Origin: an uncultured Bacteroidales bacterium
GTDB lineage: Bacteria; Bacteroidota; Bacteroidia; Bacteroidales; FEN-979
Reading direction: 5' to 3'
DNA: 32,435 nucleotides
Assembly (NCBI GenBank): GCA_903929315.1
Contig: CAIYUC010000241.1
Span: forward strand, 1-32,435
Shown: positions 15,396-25,000 of the stretch, in pieces
Layout: each line of letters starts with the position of its first letter
How positions within the stretch are numbered: position 1 is the stretch's first letter
Notes under the pieces: generated by a model
What the model was told of the DNA's origin: nothing
Database searches by the model: none
What the model saw: only the letters and a program-made list of their open reading frames with translations
Made by a program: the position numbers and the translations under genes

Positions 15396-16004
15396 ATGAC
15401 CTCTATTGAACAGGTTTTGGGTGAACATCACAAGGAACAAACAGCTTCTGCTAAAGAATTATATGAACTATATGCTCCCGGATTTCTGGGAATTTGTCTC
15501 AGATACTGTGCTAATGTAAAAGATGCCGAGGATGTTCTTCACGACGGTTTTATTAAGATCATGAAAAACCTTGACACTTTTAAACCAAGGTCAAACGGGT
15601 CTTTTGAAGGGTGGATGAAACGTATCATAGTGAATACCGCTTTAAATTTCATTCGTAATCATCACCTGGAAAAGAAATTCCTGGATATCAATTCTTTTGG
15701 TAATGAGTTTACGATTACAGAAGAAAAACAGGAAGAGGATTGGTTCGAAGAACTTGCAGGAAAAATAAATCCGGAAAAAGTAATGGATATGATCCATGAA
15801 TTACCTGTCGGGTACAGGACAGTCTTTAACCTGTATGTGTTCGAATCATTCACACATAAGGAAATTGCAAAAACACTGAATTGTTCCGAGAACACATCTA
15901 AGTCTCAATTGTCGAAAGCCCGTGCCATACTGAGAAAAATGATCAATGATTCCTATCATAATACAATGGAAAAGAATGAACAAGCCCAGACATCCGGTCG
16001 ATGA
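15396..16004 (+). CDS. ECF-type RNA polymerase sigma factor
   Basis: This 202-residue sigma-70 family factor has region 2 at about residues 20-90 (LYELYAPGFLGICLRYC and DAEDVLHDGFIKIMKNLDTF, with the region 2.4 area FEGWMKRIIVNTALNFIR). The linker is acidic, and region 4 lies at about 128-182 (helix-turn-helix YVFESFTHKEIAKTLNCSEN, then TSKSQLSKARAILRKM). Region 3 is absent, as in ECF factors. It overlaps the next gene by 29 bases, the usual layout of a sigma factor with its membrane regulator. A bipartite sequence shared with a downstream surface-protein gene suggests autoregulation and a local target. Confidence 0.95.
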   Translation: MTSIEQVLGEHHKEQTASAKELYELYAPGFLGICLRYCANVKDAEDVLHDGFIKIMKNLDTFKPRSNGSFEGWMKRIIVNTALNFIRNHHLEKKFLDINSFGNEFTITEEKQEEDWFEELAGKINPEKVMDMIHELPVGYRTVFNLYVFESFTHKEIAKTLNCSENTSKSQLSKARAILRKMINDSYHNTMEKNEQAQTSGR

Positions 16005-17346
16005 ATTTTTCAGCGAAGTCCTGAAAAATTATAAGGTTATTCCAACGGAAGCCGCGAGAAATGCTTTTCTTACCGAAGCGGAAGGGATTGAAAGGACTAT
16101 ACCCGGGTATAAGACAAGGAAGAGATGGGTTATCATTACATTCTCGGGAATTATCCTGTTAACCTGTATTACCGCCATTTTTATCAGCCGCAAAACGGAT
16201 ACGGGAATACCTGGTCCTGTGCATAAATACAAAGTTGCATCCTATATCAAACGTGATTATCATCTTACGGAAAAAAATTCTTCCGGACTAATATCCGGAC
16301 AGTCAATTCCAAATTCTCATCCCGGGAATACTCAATCAACAGCCATTGACAGGTCGGCCTGGAGAAAAGCGAGTTCCAAAATCCCGAACCTTGTTCAATC
16401 TAATGAAAACAATATTTCAAATTCATCCATCACTTCTCATCTAATAGAGAATAATTTTCTTCCGCCTAACATGATCCGTCGGATGGATCCCGTTTACCCT
16501 GTACTGATTGCCGGTACGAATTCTTTACTATTTCCTGGTTCCGAAGGAAAGGAATTAAATTTGAATCGTGTCATTAGTCATCCCGATTCCATAAAGAATA
16601 ATAAGGAACAAAACCCTGTTCATAAAAATGACGAATCCTGCAATCTGCAGAACCACCTGTTTTCAGGCGGCATCTATTATTCACCGGAATGGATATTCAA
16701 CATCCTGGAGGCAAACAAAAACATGCGGGCAGATAACCTGGGTCTGGAAGGAACATTTCATTTTGGTCCCTATTCCATTGGTACAGGGATCGGTTTATCT
16801 ATTTCAAAAGGCACCAATGAGATCATGATCGGGTATAATGATTATCTTGGGACCTATAAAGGGCTTGATTCCATTGTATTCAGATGGGACGCAAGCCACA
16901 CCCACCTGATCCCGGTCTACTATTATACGAACAAAGTTGTCTATGACACCTCATTAAAGCTTAAATATTCTTACTATGAAAAAAGATATATCTACCTTCA
17001 AATCCCCATTAAACTCGGATATGATTTCATCCGGACAAAAATGTTTACCGTTGGGATCAGGGTTGGTCCGACATTATCAATCCTGCTTCAATCCACCACA
17101 AAAAGCGCTGTTTACGATCTGGGCAAAGACCGGATTGTCCAGATGAATAATGTAACTCCCGACAGGGTGCAGACCAATTGGCAAATTAGTGCCGGGATTA
17201 ATGCAGGGTTCAGGCTGAGCCGGAGATTCGGTTTAGAAGCAGAACCGGATATCAGGTACTATTTTAATTCCGTTTATGAAAAACCGGATAACAATAAAAA
17301 GCCATGGTCTGCAGGGTTCAGGATTGCATTTTTAATTAAAAATTAA
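15976..17346 (+). CDS. Membrane-anchored protein with C-terminal beta-barrel domain (candidate anti-sigma or sensor)
   Basis: The 456-residue protein has a short cytoplasmic segment (1-50, PVDEFFSEVLKNYKVIPTEA), one transmembrane helix at about 51-71 (WVIITFSGIILLTCITAIFI) after basic residues, a Ser/Asn-rich linker (about 80-210), and a beta-strand-rich C-terminal half. That half resembles an outer-membrane or PorT-type barrel (FSGGIYYSPEWIFN ... FGPYSIGTGIGLSI ... YLQIPIKLGYDFI ... GFRIAFLIKN). Its 29-base overlap with the ECF sigma gene suggests that the cytoplasmic part binds the sigma factor; no standard anti-sigma domain is recognised. The start at 15976 is preferred over the in-frame ATG at 15946 because it reduces overlap and leaves a compact N-terminus. 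Such sigma-linked barrel proteins recur in Bacteroidota. Confidence 0.82.
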   Translation: MNKPRHPVDEFFSEVLKNYKVIPTEAARNAFLTEAEGIERTIPGYKTRKRWVIITFSGIILLTCITAIFISRKTDTGIPGPVHKYKVASYIKRDYHLTEKNSSGLISGQSIPNSHPGNTQSTAIDRSAWRKASSKIPNLVQSNENNISNSSITSHLIENNFLPPNMIRRMDPVYPVLIAGTNSLLFPGSEGKELNLNRVISHPDSIKNNKEQNPVHKNDESCNLQNHLFSGGIYYSPEWIFNILEANKNMRADNLGLEGTFHFGPYSIGTGIGLSISKGTNEIMIGYNDYLGTYKGLDSIVFRWDASHTHLIPVYYYTNKVVYDTSLKLKYSYYEKRYIYLQIPIKLGYDFIRTKMFTVGIRVGPTLSILLQSTTKSAVYDLGKDRIVQMNNVTPDRVQTNWQISAGINAGFRLSRRFGLEAEPDIRYYFNSVYEKPDNNKKPWSAGFRIAFLIKN

Positions 17347-17368
17347 TGATTCTGTGGAATGAGTTCAA

Positions 17369-17392
17369 GCAACCATTTCAAGGTATTGTGTT
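17369..17392 (+). promoter_or_regulatory. Candidate ECF-sigma promoter, copy 2 (upstream of T9SS cargo gene)
   Basis: GCAACCATT (17369-17377), ten bases, then GTGTT (17388-17392), with the same spacing and words as at 15352-15375. It lies 81 bases before the start of the large secreted protein. An otherwise identical GCAACCATT inside the restriction-modification gene (23653-23661) lacks the GTGTT half. Confidence 0.5.
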
Positions 17393-17473
17393 TTATCCGT
17401 AAAGAGCTCTTAAAAAACAAATCAGAATTCGGAATTCAGAATTTAAAAAACAATATTATCAATAATAAAAATC

Positions 17474-20400
17474 ATGGAAACTTTTACAAAAATTAATCGA
17501 ATCCTGGTATTGACCGTATTTATCGGATTTATATGGTGTTTTAATGCAAACTCTCAAACAACCCTGCTAACAGAGGACTGGGAATCTGCTGCTATCGGAC
17601 AAACTCCACCTTCAGGTTGGGGGGTCGACCTTTTCTCTGGGAACAATTATATTTCCTTTGTACAACAGGGCATTTACCCATTTTGTTCCCCTTATAGCAG
17701 GTGCAGAATGGTTGAATTTAATTCGTTTACTGCTTTACCTGGTGTTCAAAACAGGCTGAAACGCACGGTGCCTGTTTCTACTTCCGGTTATTCTTATGTA
17801 ACCGTTGATTTTGAATGGCATATGGATAACGGTTATGTTCCATCCCTCACAGAAGGAGTTTATATCCAATGGTCAACAGATGGTTCTTCATGGAACACTG
17901 CCGGCACGCTTTTCAGGCGTTATACTGACAATCCAGATACATGGGTTTTTGAAACCCAGCCTTTACCTACAGACGCTGCTAATCAGCCTGCGCTGTATAT
18001 TGCTTTGTTATTCAATTCCGATTTCGGGGACGACTGTCATCTCGACCTGGTGCACATTAACGGGTATTCTTCAATACAGCCAGCGCCTGCGGTGACAACG
18101 ACCAACGCAACAGGAATACGACAAACGTTAGCAGTATTGAACGGGACTTTGAACGCGAACGGCTCTGCAACAAACGCTTCCTTTCAATATGGCTTAACGA
18201 CAGCCTACGGTTCTACCTGTCAGGCCGGAACGGTAACAGGCAATGCAACGACCAATATTTCTGTCTCTACCGCATCTGACTTATTGCCTTCTGCATTATA
18301 CCATTACAGGGCAGTGGGAAACAATGCAGGAGGGACTTCCTATGGAGCAGATTTAACCTTCACAACATTGGCTCCTGCACTTCCCACAGTGATTACAACT
18401 GCAGCCACAGATGTATCAACAACCGCAGTGACCCTGAACGGGGATTTCAATCCCAATGGTGACTCAACCCAGGTGTCATTTGAGTATGGACTAACGACAT
18501 CTTACGGAAGCACCTCTTATTTTCAAACTCTCCATGGAAGTACTTTGACACCCGATAGTGCCGGAATTTCAGGTTTAACCCCCAACACGACCTATCATTT
18601 CAGGGCAAAAGGAGTCAATATTTTAGGTACTGTTTACGGAAACGATATGACCTTTACTACATTACCAAATGGTTCACCGCCTACTGTTTACACTACAAAT
18701 GCTATAAGTATTACTTTTAATAGTGCAGACATAAACGGGATCGTCATTGCCAACGGGTCTTCAACAGCCATATCCTTTCAGTATGGATTAACTGCTTCTT
18801 ACGGAAATACTATATCCGTCGGAACTGGAAACGGCGTTATACCTTTGTCGGCAGATGCCGATATATCTAGCTTAACTGCGGCCACAACATATCATTTCAG
18901 GGTGGTCGGAACAAATGCCTATGGTACATCTTATGGGAATGATTCGATGTTCAGAACGCTGGATACTGCACCAACTGTGATAACCCTACCGGCAACCAAC
19001 ATCACCATCACTTCTGCAACACTTAACGGAACTGTCAACCCAAATGAAGCGACTACTATAATTAGTTTTGATTACGGACTTACGAGTTCATACGGATCAA
19101 CGATTGCTGCCACACCCGACACCGCTTCTTGTAGTGCAGTTCAACCGGTGAGTGCAGCTCTTACAGGACTGAGTTCGGGAACGATTTATCATTACCGGGT
19201 CAAAGGATTAAATATATTTGGGACTACCTATGGGAATGATATGACATTTACAACGTCTCATTATGATACTTCATGGAAATATCTTGGGACTCCTGGTTTT
19301 TCTGCAGGACGGATCGTATATCCCAGCCTGGCAATAAATCCAATTACCGGAGAACTTTATATAGCTTATATGGATTCTATAAACTCAGATCGGGCAACCG
19401 TCATGAGATTTGATGGAACCAACTGGATAATCGTGGGAAACGCTGGTTTTTCAGCCGGAGATGCTTTGTTTCCGAGCCTTGCCTTTAACCCGTCTGGTCA
19501 ACCTTATGTGTCCTATCTGGATAGATGGGATGGTGGATATGTGACGGTAATGAAATTTGACGGAACCCATTGGGTGAATGTCGGGAATGCAGGATTTTCT
19601 ACTGGTGAAAATGGTTTGACAAGCCTTGCATTCAGTCCATCCGGTCAACCTTATGTGGCTTATTCGGATTGGTTAACCAACAGGGCAAGTGTAAAGAAAT
19701 TTGACGGAACAAACTGGGTTTACGTTGGTTCCTGTGATTTTTCAGCTGGACAAGCTGATAATATAAGCCTCGCGTTTAGTTTACAGGGGGAACCTTATGT
19801 GGCTTATCAGGATTTTGCGAATTCGATTAAAGCCACAGTAATGAAATTTAATGGAACCAACTGGGTAAATGTGGGAAATGCTGGATTCTCACCAGGGATA
19901 GCAGACTTTACAGTTCTTGCCTTCAGTCCATCGGGTCAGCCTTACGTGGCTTTTGAGGATTGTGAAAAGTATAACAAAGTCACTGTCATGAAATTTGATG
20001 GAAATAATTGGTTATTCGTCGGAACACCAGAATTTACGGCTTCTGATGCTATAAATATAAGCCTTGCCTTTAATCCTGTTAACGGTGAACCCTATGTAGC
20101 ATATCCGGATTATGGAGCAGACAGATATGCGTCTGTCATGAAATTTAACGGGATCAACTGGGTTTATGTCGGTGAGCCTGGTATATCCAGCGGGATGATT
20201 TATAATTGCAGTCTGACCTTTAGTGCGGACGGCAAGCCCTATCTTGCCTATGATGATGGTGGGAATTCAAGAAAAGCAACAGTAAAATATTACCCGGTCC
20301 ATGATCCATGTAATCATGCGGATTACATTGCCTGGCCTGATTCCATTCAGCCTTTGACCATTCATTTTCTCGATCAGTCTTATGGAGATATCGGTTCCTG

Positions 20401-21925
20401 GTACTGGAATTTCGGGGATGACAGCACTTCTACTGAAAAGAATCCAACCCATACTTATTCAGCGAGCGGAATGCCTTATACTGTCTGCTTGGAAGTTAAC
20501 AGTCCAGATAGCATATGTTCAAACGTTCACTGCGCTACGGTGTTACCCGGGGGGTTGGGTTGCCAGTCAATATTTGCACATTATCCTGATACCCTGCATC
20601 CATTCGCTGTTCAGTTCCAGGATCATTCCGTTTGGGGCGTAATACAATGGCATTGGGATTTCGGTGACGGAACTACATCCATTGAACAAAATCCTCTTCA
20701 TTTATTCCCGCATGGCGGACATTTCCAGGTGTGCCTTACGATTCAAACAGATCCACAGTATGCTTGCGGAACAACAACATGCAAAGATGTCTATGTATGG
20801 AATGCATCACATTGTGGCGGTTATTTCACCTATACCAGTACAAATCTTTTAGCGGATTTTTATGGTCATTCGGTGAACGGTCATACAGAAACCTATTCAT
20901 GGAATTTCGGTGACAATCAAACCGGGCAGGGTCAAAATACACAGCATCAGTACGCCACAGCAGGCGCATATAATGTGGTTTTGAGTACTGTTGATAGTTC
21001 GGGTTGCACAAATGATACTGCACAAACTATCACTATTACGGATACTTTAGCGTACTTGCAGGTTTACGGCCAGGTTTTTGGTGGAGGGTTTCCAATTCAT
21101 GAAGGGGAAGTACTAATTTTCTCGGTGGATACTGTACCACCCTATCAGCCATACGCTGATGTTGCCAGTATTGATACTAACGGAGTCTATTATTTTATTT
21201 CCGTTCCTCCCGGGGATTATTATCTTTATGGAATACCCGTCAACAATTCCGGTTATCTTCCCACTTATTTCGGAGATGTTCTTTACTGGGAAGATGCAAA
21301 TATCCTTCATCTCGGATTGCCAAATAATCCGTATAAAATTGATCTGATCCAGGCAACAGATTTTCTTTCAGGGAATGGGTCGATTAATGTACATATCAAT
21401 GTTGAAGGATTGAAGTCGACTTTACTGGTTGACAATATTACAATGTTACTGATGAATTCTGAACAAAAAACTATTTTATATACTAAAGCTGATAATCAGG
21501 GAGACTTTCCATTTTCCTCCCTGACTTATGGCACTTATTATCTTAAGGCAGAAATCGCAGGAGTAAAAAGCGATATGATAATGGTGGTTCTCTCACCCGA
21601 GAATCCCCAGGCATCTATTGTTATGACATTCACCGGGAACAGGATTACCGACATTAACGAGATACAGCATCCTGTAAGCTCCTTCATAATTTATCCGAAT
21701 CCTGTTTCCGACAATGCCAATATCGCTATGAATCTCTCTGAATCAACGGATATCACTATCAAACTTTTTAACCTGACCGGACAACAGGTATTCAGCATGA
21801 ATAAGCAAATGAATGCCGGTACCTCGGTCTTATCTATTCCTGTTTCTTCTTTACCTGCAGGGATGTATACCTTGTGTATTATCACCGGGAACGGGATGCA
21901 ATTTGCATCCAAAATGATCAGATAA
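17474..21925 (+). CDS. Very large T9SS-secreted surface protein with Fn3-like, propeller-like and PKD domains
   Basis: The 1483-residue protein starts with a signal peptide (about 1-28, ending NANSQ). Residues about 30-198 look like a jelly-roll domain (LLTEDWESAAIGQTPPSGW). Four Fn3-like repeats follow at about 204-298, 304-397, 402-496 and 499-594, each with NPNG...SFxYGLTxSYGST and YHFR..G.N..GT.YGNDMTF. Seven repeats of about 49 residues (605-942; SLAFNPSGQPYVAY, MKFDGTNWVNVG) suggest a seven-bladed propeller. Three PKD domains (about 945-1190; WNFGDDSTS, WDFGDGTTS, WNFGDNQTG) precede a carboxypeptidase-regulatory-like domain (about 1194-1290) and a T9SS type A sorting domain (about 1408-1483; FIIYPNPVSDNANI ... 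LPAGMYTLCI). It is likely exported and cell-attached, with adhesion or sugar-binding functions inferred. Seven-repeat counting was done by eye. Confidence 0.93.
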   Translation: METFTKINRILVLTVFIGFIWCFNANSQTTLLTEDWESAAIGQTPPSGWGVDLFSGNNYISFVQQGIYPFCSPYSRCRMVEFNSFTALPGVQNRLKRTVPVSTSGYSYVTVDFEWHMDNGYVPSLTEGVYIQWSTDGSSWNTAGTLFRRYTDNPDTWVFETQPLPTDAANQPALYIALLFNSDFGDDCHLDLVHINGYSSIQPAPAVTTTNATGIRQTLAVLNGTLNANGSATNASFQYGLTTAYGSTCQAGTVTGNATTNISVSTASDLLPSALYHYRAVGNNAGGTSYGADLTFTTLAPALPTVITTAATDVSTTAVTLNGDFNPNGDSTQVSFEYGLTTSYGSTSYFQTLHGSTLTPDSAGISGLTPNTTYHFRAKGVNILGTVYGNDMTFTTLPNGSPPTVYTTNAISITFNSADINGIVIANGSSTAISFQYGLTASYGNTISVGTGNGVIPLSADADISSLTAATTYHFRVVGTNAYGTSYGNDSMFRTLDTAPTVITLPATNITITSATLNGTVNPNEATTIISFDYGLTSSYGSTIAATPDTASCSAVQPVSAALTGLSSGTIYHYRVKGLNIFGTTYGNDMTFTTSHYDTSWKYLGTPGFSAGRIVYPSLAINPITGELYIAYMDSINSDRATVMRFDGTNWIIVGNAGFSAGDALFPSLAFNPSGQPYVSYLDRWDGGYVTVMKFDGTHWVNVGNAGFSTGENGLTSLAFSPSGQPYVAYSDWLTNRASVKKFDGTNWVYVGSCDFSAGQADNISLAFSLQGEPYVAYQDFANSIKATVMKFNGTNWVNVGNAGFSPGIADFTVLAFSPSGQPYVAFEDCEKYNKVTVMKFDGNNWLFVGTPEFTASDAINISLAFNPVNGEPYVAYPDYGADRYASVMKFNGINWVYVGEPGISSGMIYNCSLTFSADGKPYLAYDDGGNSRKATVKYYPVHDPCNHADYIAWPDSIQPLTIHFLDQSYGDIGSWYWNFGDDSTSTEKNPTHTYSASGMPYTVCLEVNSPDSICSNVHCATVLPGGLGCQSIFAHYPDTLHPFAVQFQDHSVWGVIQWHWDFGDGTTSIEQNPLHLFPHGGHFQVCLTIQTDPQYACGTTTCKDVYVWNASHCGGYFTYTSTNLLADFYGHSVNGHTETYSWNFGDNQTGQGQNTQHQYATAGAYNVVLSTVDSSGCTNDTAQTITITDTLAYLQVYGQVFGGGFPIHEGEVLIFSVDTVPPYQPYADVASIDTNGVYYFISVPPGDYYLYGIPVNNSGYLPTYFGDVLYWEDANILHLGLPNNPYKIDLIQATDFLSGNGSINVHINVEGLKSTLLVDNITMLLMNSEQKTILYTKADNQGDFPFSSLTYGTYYLKAEIAGVKSDMIMVVLSPENPQASIVMTFTGNRITDINEIQHPVSSFIIYPNPVSDNANIAMNLSESTDITIKLFNLTGQQVFSMNKQMNAGTSVLSIPVSSLPAGMYTLCIITGNGMQFASKMIR

Positions 21926-21953
21926 TAATTTTTTGTTTTATTGGGTTTTGACT

Positions 21954-21987
21954 GAAAGCTTCGGAACTCCCGAAGCTTTCTTTTTAT
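21954..21987 (+). terminator. Rho-independent terminator after the T9SS cargo gene
   Basis: GAAAGCTTCGG (21954-21964), loop AACTC, CCGAAGCTTTC (21970-21980): a perfect 11-bp stem followed by TTTTTATTT. The T-tract is on the plus-strand side only, so it serves the cargo gene rather than the convergent restriction-modification gene. Confidence 0.88.
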
Positions 21988-22072
21988 TTCCGAAATACAG
22001 AACTGAAAAGAAGAATTATATACCACTGCATATTGTTTAATGCAAAAACCTGGGTGTGCAGAGATGAAAAAA

Positions 22073-25000
22073 TTATCCTTTGAATTCTAATATTTTTTTC
22101 TCTACCTGTGGGAAAAGATCATCTATCTTATTTTGAATATTAATCGTATTATTTATGGCCATTGCAACTTTGCAAAAGGTTGCGGGATCATCCATCTTCC
22201 GGCCTTTGCGGTCTTTTAAATATTTTTCTATGACATGGTATCCGCCAATTTGATATTCCCACACCTCCTTGGTTATTCCTTCAAAATATTTTGTTTCGTT
22301 AATGAAAACACATTTCTGCCCCACATTGAAAACAGGTTTTTCAATCTGGTCTTCTCCTGTTCCCCAATACCGGGCTATAGGGCGGGAGAGTGTTCTATGT
22401 TTGAGTAAATGTAATGCTATTAACTCTTCTCCAAAGGTCGTAATCTGCAAAAACAATTCGTAATCGCTTGTTAATGGTATACGCGGGAAATCAATTTTAA
22501 GAAATTCGACATATTTCTTACGGTAAATATTGCTGAACAAAACTGCATAGCAATAATAAAATATTTGCTCAGGCGTCGGCTTGTTTCGGAACGATTTTTC
22601 CAATAAATCAAATACTTTAGGTGAAATATTGGGTAGTCGGTTTTTGCTATCATATTTCATATCCGGCTCAAAAAGCATGATGGTTTGCAAACTTCCTTTT
22701 TTCTTCTTCTCCTCAAGTTTATACAAGAATAAGGGAAAACAGTATGATATTTCAGATGTTTTATTTGAAATATAGCAACTTTCAGTAATCTTATCAGAAA
22801 CTAAAACATGTTGCCATTCATTTGAAGTCTTAACCTGTCGTACTAAATTTAATCCAATATTATCTCGAAGCATTTGTCGCATTACTTCTGGACGAGGCAT
22901 ACAATGAAAACCTCTGGAATTACCTGTATAGTATGTAGACCGTATATCAAAAGGACGATAAAATATTTTTTGAATAAGATCAGGGTTACATCCTGTTTTT
23001 ATTAAATCATCTTGTGCCATTGCCACTTTCCAATCTCTGGAATCTTTCCCTAAATTATAAGCTTGACGTGCTAATTCTGTATCCATTTTAGCAAATTGCC
23101 TGATTGTGTTTAAAATTTCAGAAGGCATCCATTTAATTGTTAGGTTATCTCTTGCTGTAACAATACCTACACTATTCGAAGGAAAGATTTCTGTGACACT
23201 GATCCATTTTAAATAATCCTTACTTGCCAGTGTAGTATCTTTTTTAAGGAAATAAAATGGTTTGAAAGGTTCAATTTTTTCATACGATTTATTCGTATAA
23301 TCGTTTTCATCAAGCCATAAATATTTTTCTTCTCTCAATCCATATATATCATTTACAAATATTTTGCATCCCTTTTTATTTTTCTGTTTAACAAAAATGG
23401 CTATGCATACGCCCTGGCGGATATCAAAAACATTCTCATCCTTGCTTCCGTCCAGTGCTGTTTCTTTTTTCAAGGAACTTCCGTGTAAATCGACAATATA
23501 AATTTCATTGAATGTGTTCATTAAACTCTGGCGCATTCCTCGGAAAGTAGGATTATCTAAATAACTATGATTGGTAATCATACCAAGAATTCCTTGTCCT
23601 GCTTTGTGAATTTTCCATTGTCCAAAACGTAAAAATTTCACATAATCATCCTGCAACCATTTTGGATTTTTCTCGCCCAAGGGTCGTCCATCAATAGTAT
23701 AATAATTTATTGCCCCATCTAAATCTTCCTTCAATAATTTTTCAGTCCAAGCATTCTTATTTGCAGACTGTCCGCTATAAGGAGGGTTACCAATAATAAT
23801 GAGAACTGGCTCTTTTTGTTTAATCTTTCCTGCTTCATGACTTTCTTCACTCAAACTTTCCAGACCTGGTATTTGTGTTTGTGCAAGATCCTCGATATCG
23901 AGCGTATTAGTTAGGTAAAGTTTAAACCTTTCGTCTTCCTTCATTATATAACCAAGTTCCTCGAGTAGAAAACTTATTTTGATATGTCCGATAGCATATG
24001 GGGCCATCATCAATTCAAAGGCAAAGAAGTTTTTAAGGATCTGGCCAGAGATAAAGTGATTCAGGCCACCATTGCCATACTTATCCGAATATTCTTTAAC
24101 TGCGAGTTTAATCGCTTCAGCAGGAAAGGTAAGTGTACCACTTGCGGGGTCGAGCAAAGTAATTTCTTTACTTGCCAAACCATCTTCTAGGTCAAAATCT
24201 GTTTTAAGCAATTGATGCACGCTGCGTACAATATACCCTACAACCGGTTCAGGTGTGTAATAGACACCACGTTTTTCACGTGTTTCAGGATCGTAGGCAC
24301 TTAAGAAAGTTTCGTAGAAATGTACTATCGGATCTACACCTTTTCCGGCTTTATAAAATTGGCGAAGAATATTTTTTACATCTGCTGCATTCAGAACTTC
24401 TGCAATATCGTCTATTATTACTTCCATAGGTTTGGGTAAATCTCCTTGTGAAATGAACCTGAATACGTTGCGGAGAATACCTATAGTTTTCGGGATCAAA
24501 TCGTACGCTAGTTTTCTGTTAAAACCGTCTGTACTCCTTGTTCTTGCGGCAAACAGACCATAAGAAATGGTTTGTGAAAAAATATCGGCGAAATCTTTTT
24601 CAGTCAAATGTGCAATCAGGTATTTTTTAAATGCATCATAAAACCCAAATAGCTCGCCTTTACCTATTTTTTGCTGCTCTAATTCATCGCTGATAACTTC
24701 ATCACGTAAAAACCGGGTTCTTTTTGCCAATTCTTTAGCTAGGTTTTCAGCCGTAAAAACTTTAGGAAGAGAAAATGAAAAAAACTTTCCGAGGAGGGCA
24801 ATAAATTTTTCTTCATTCTCAACAGGAGGAGTCATCAGGAGTTTCTTTGCGACGAATATTCTGGCTATCGAAACTTTATCAATCAAATCCCCATTCCGGT
24901 AAAGGCGGAACTCATAGAAATCGGTAAGTATCAGGTTAGGAAAAGTAGAACGGTAACGTTTAAGCTGTTTTGTTTCTTCAATTATATCAAGATTCTCTCC

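Noticed and set aside
23653-23661. Third copy of GCAACCATT
   Set aside because: It lies inside the restriction-modification coding sequence and lacks the GTGTT half at N10, so it is not treated as a promoter.
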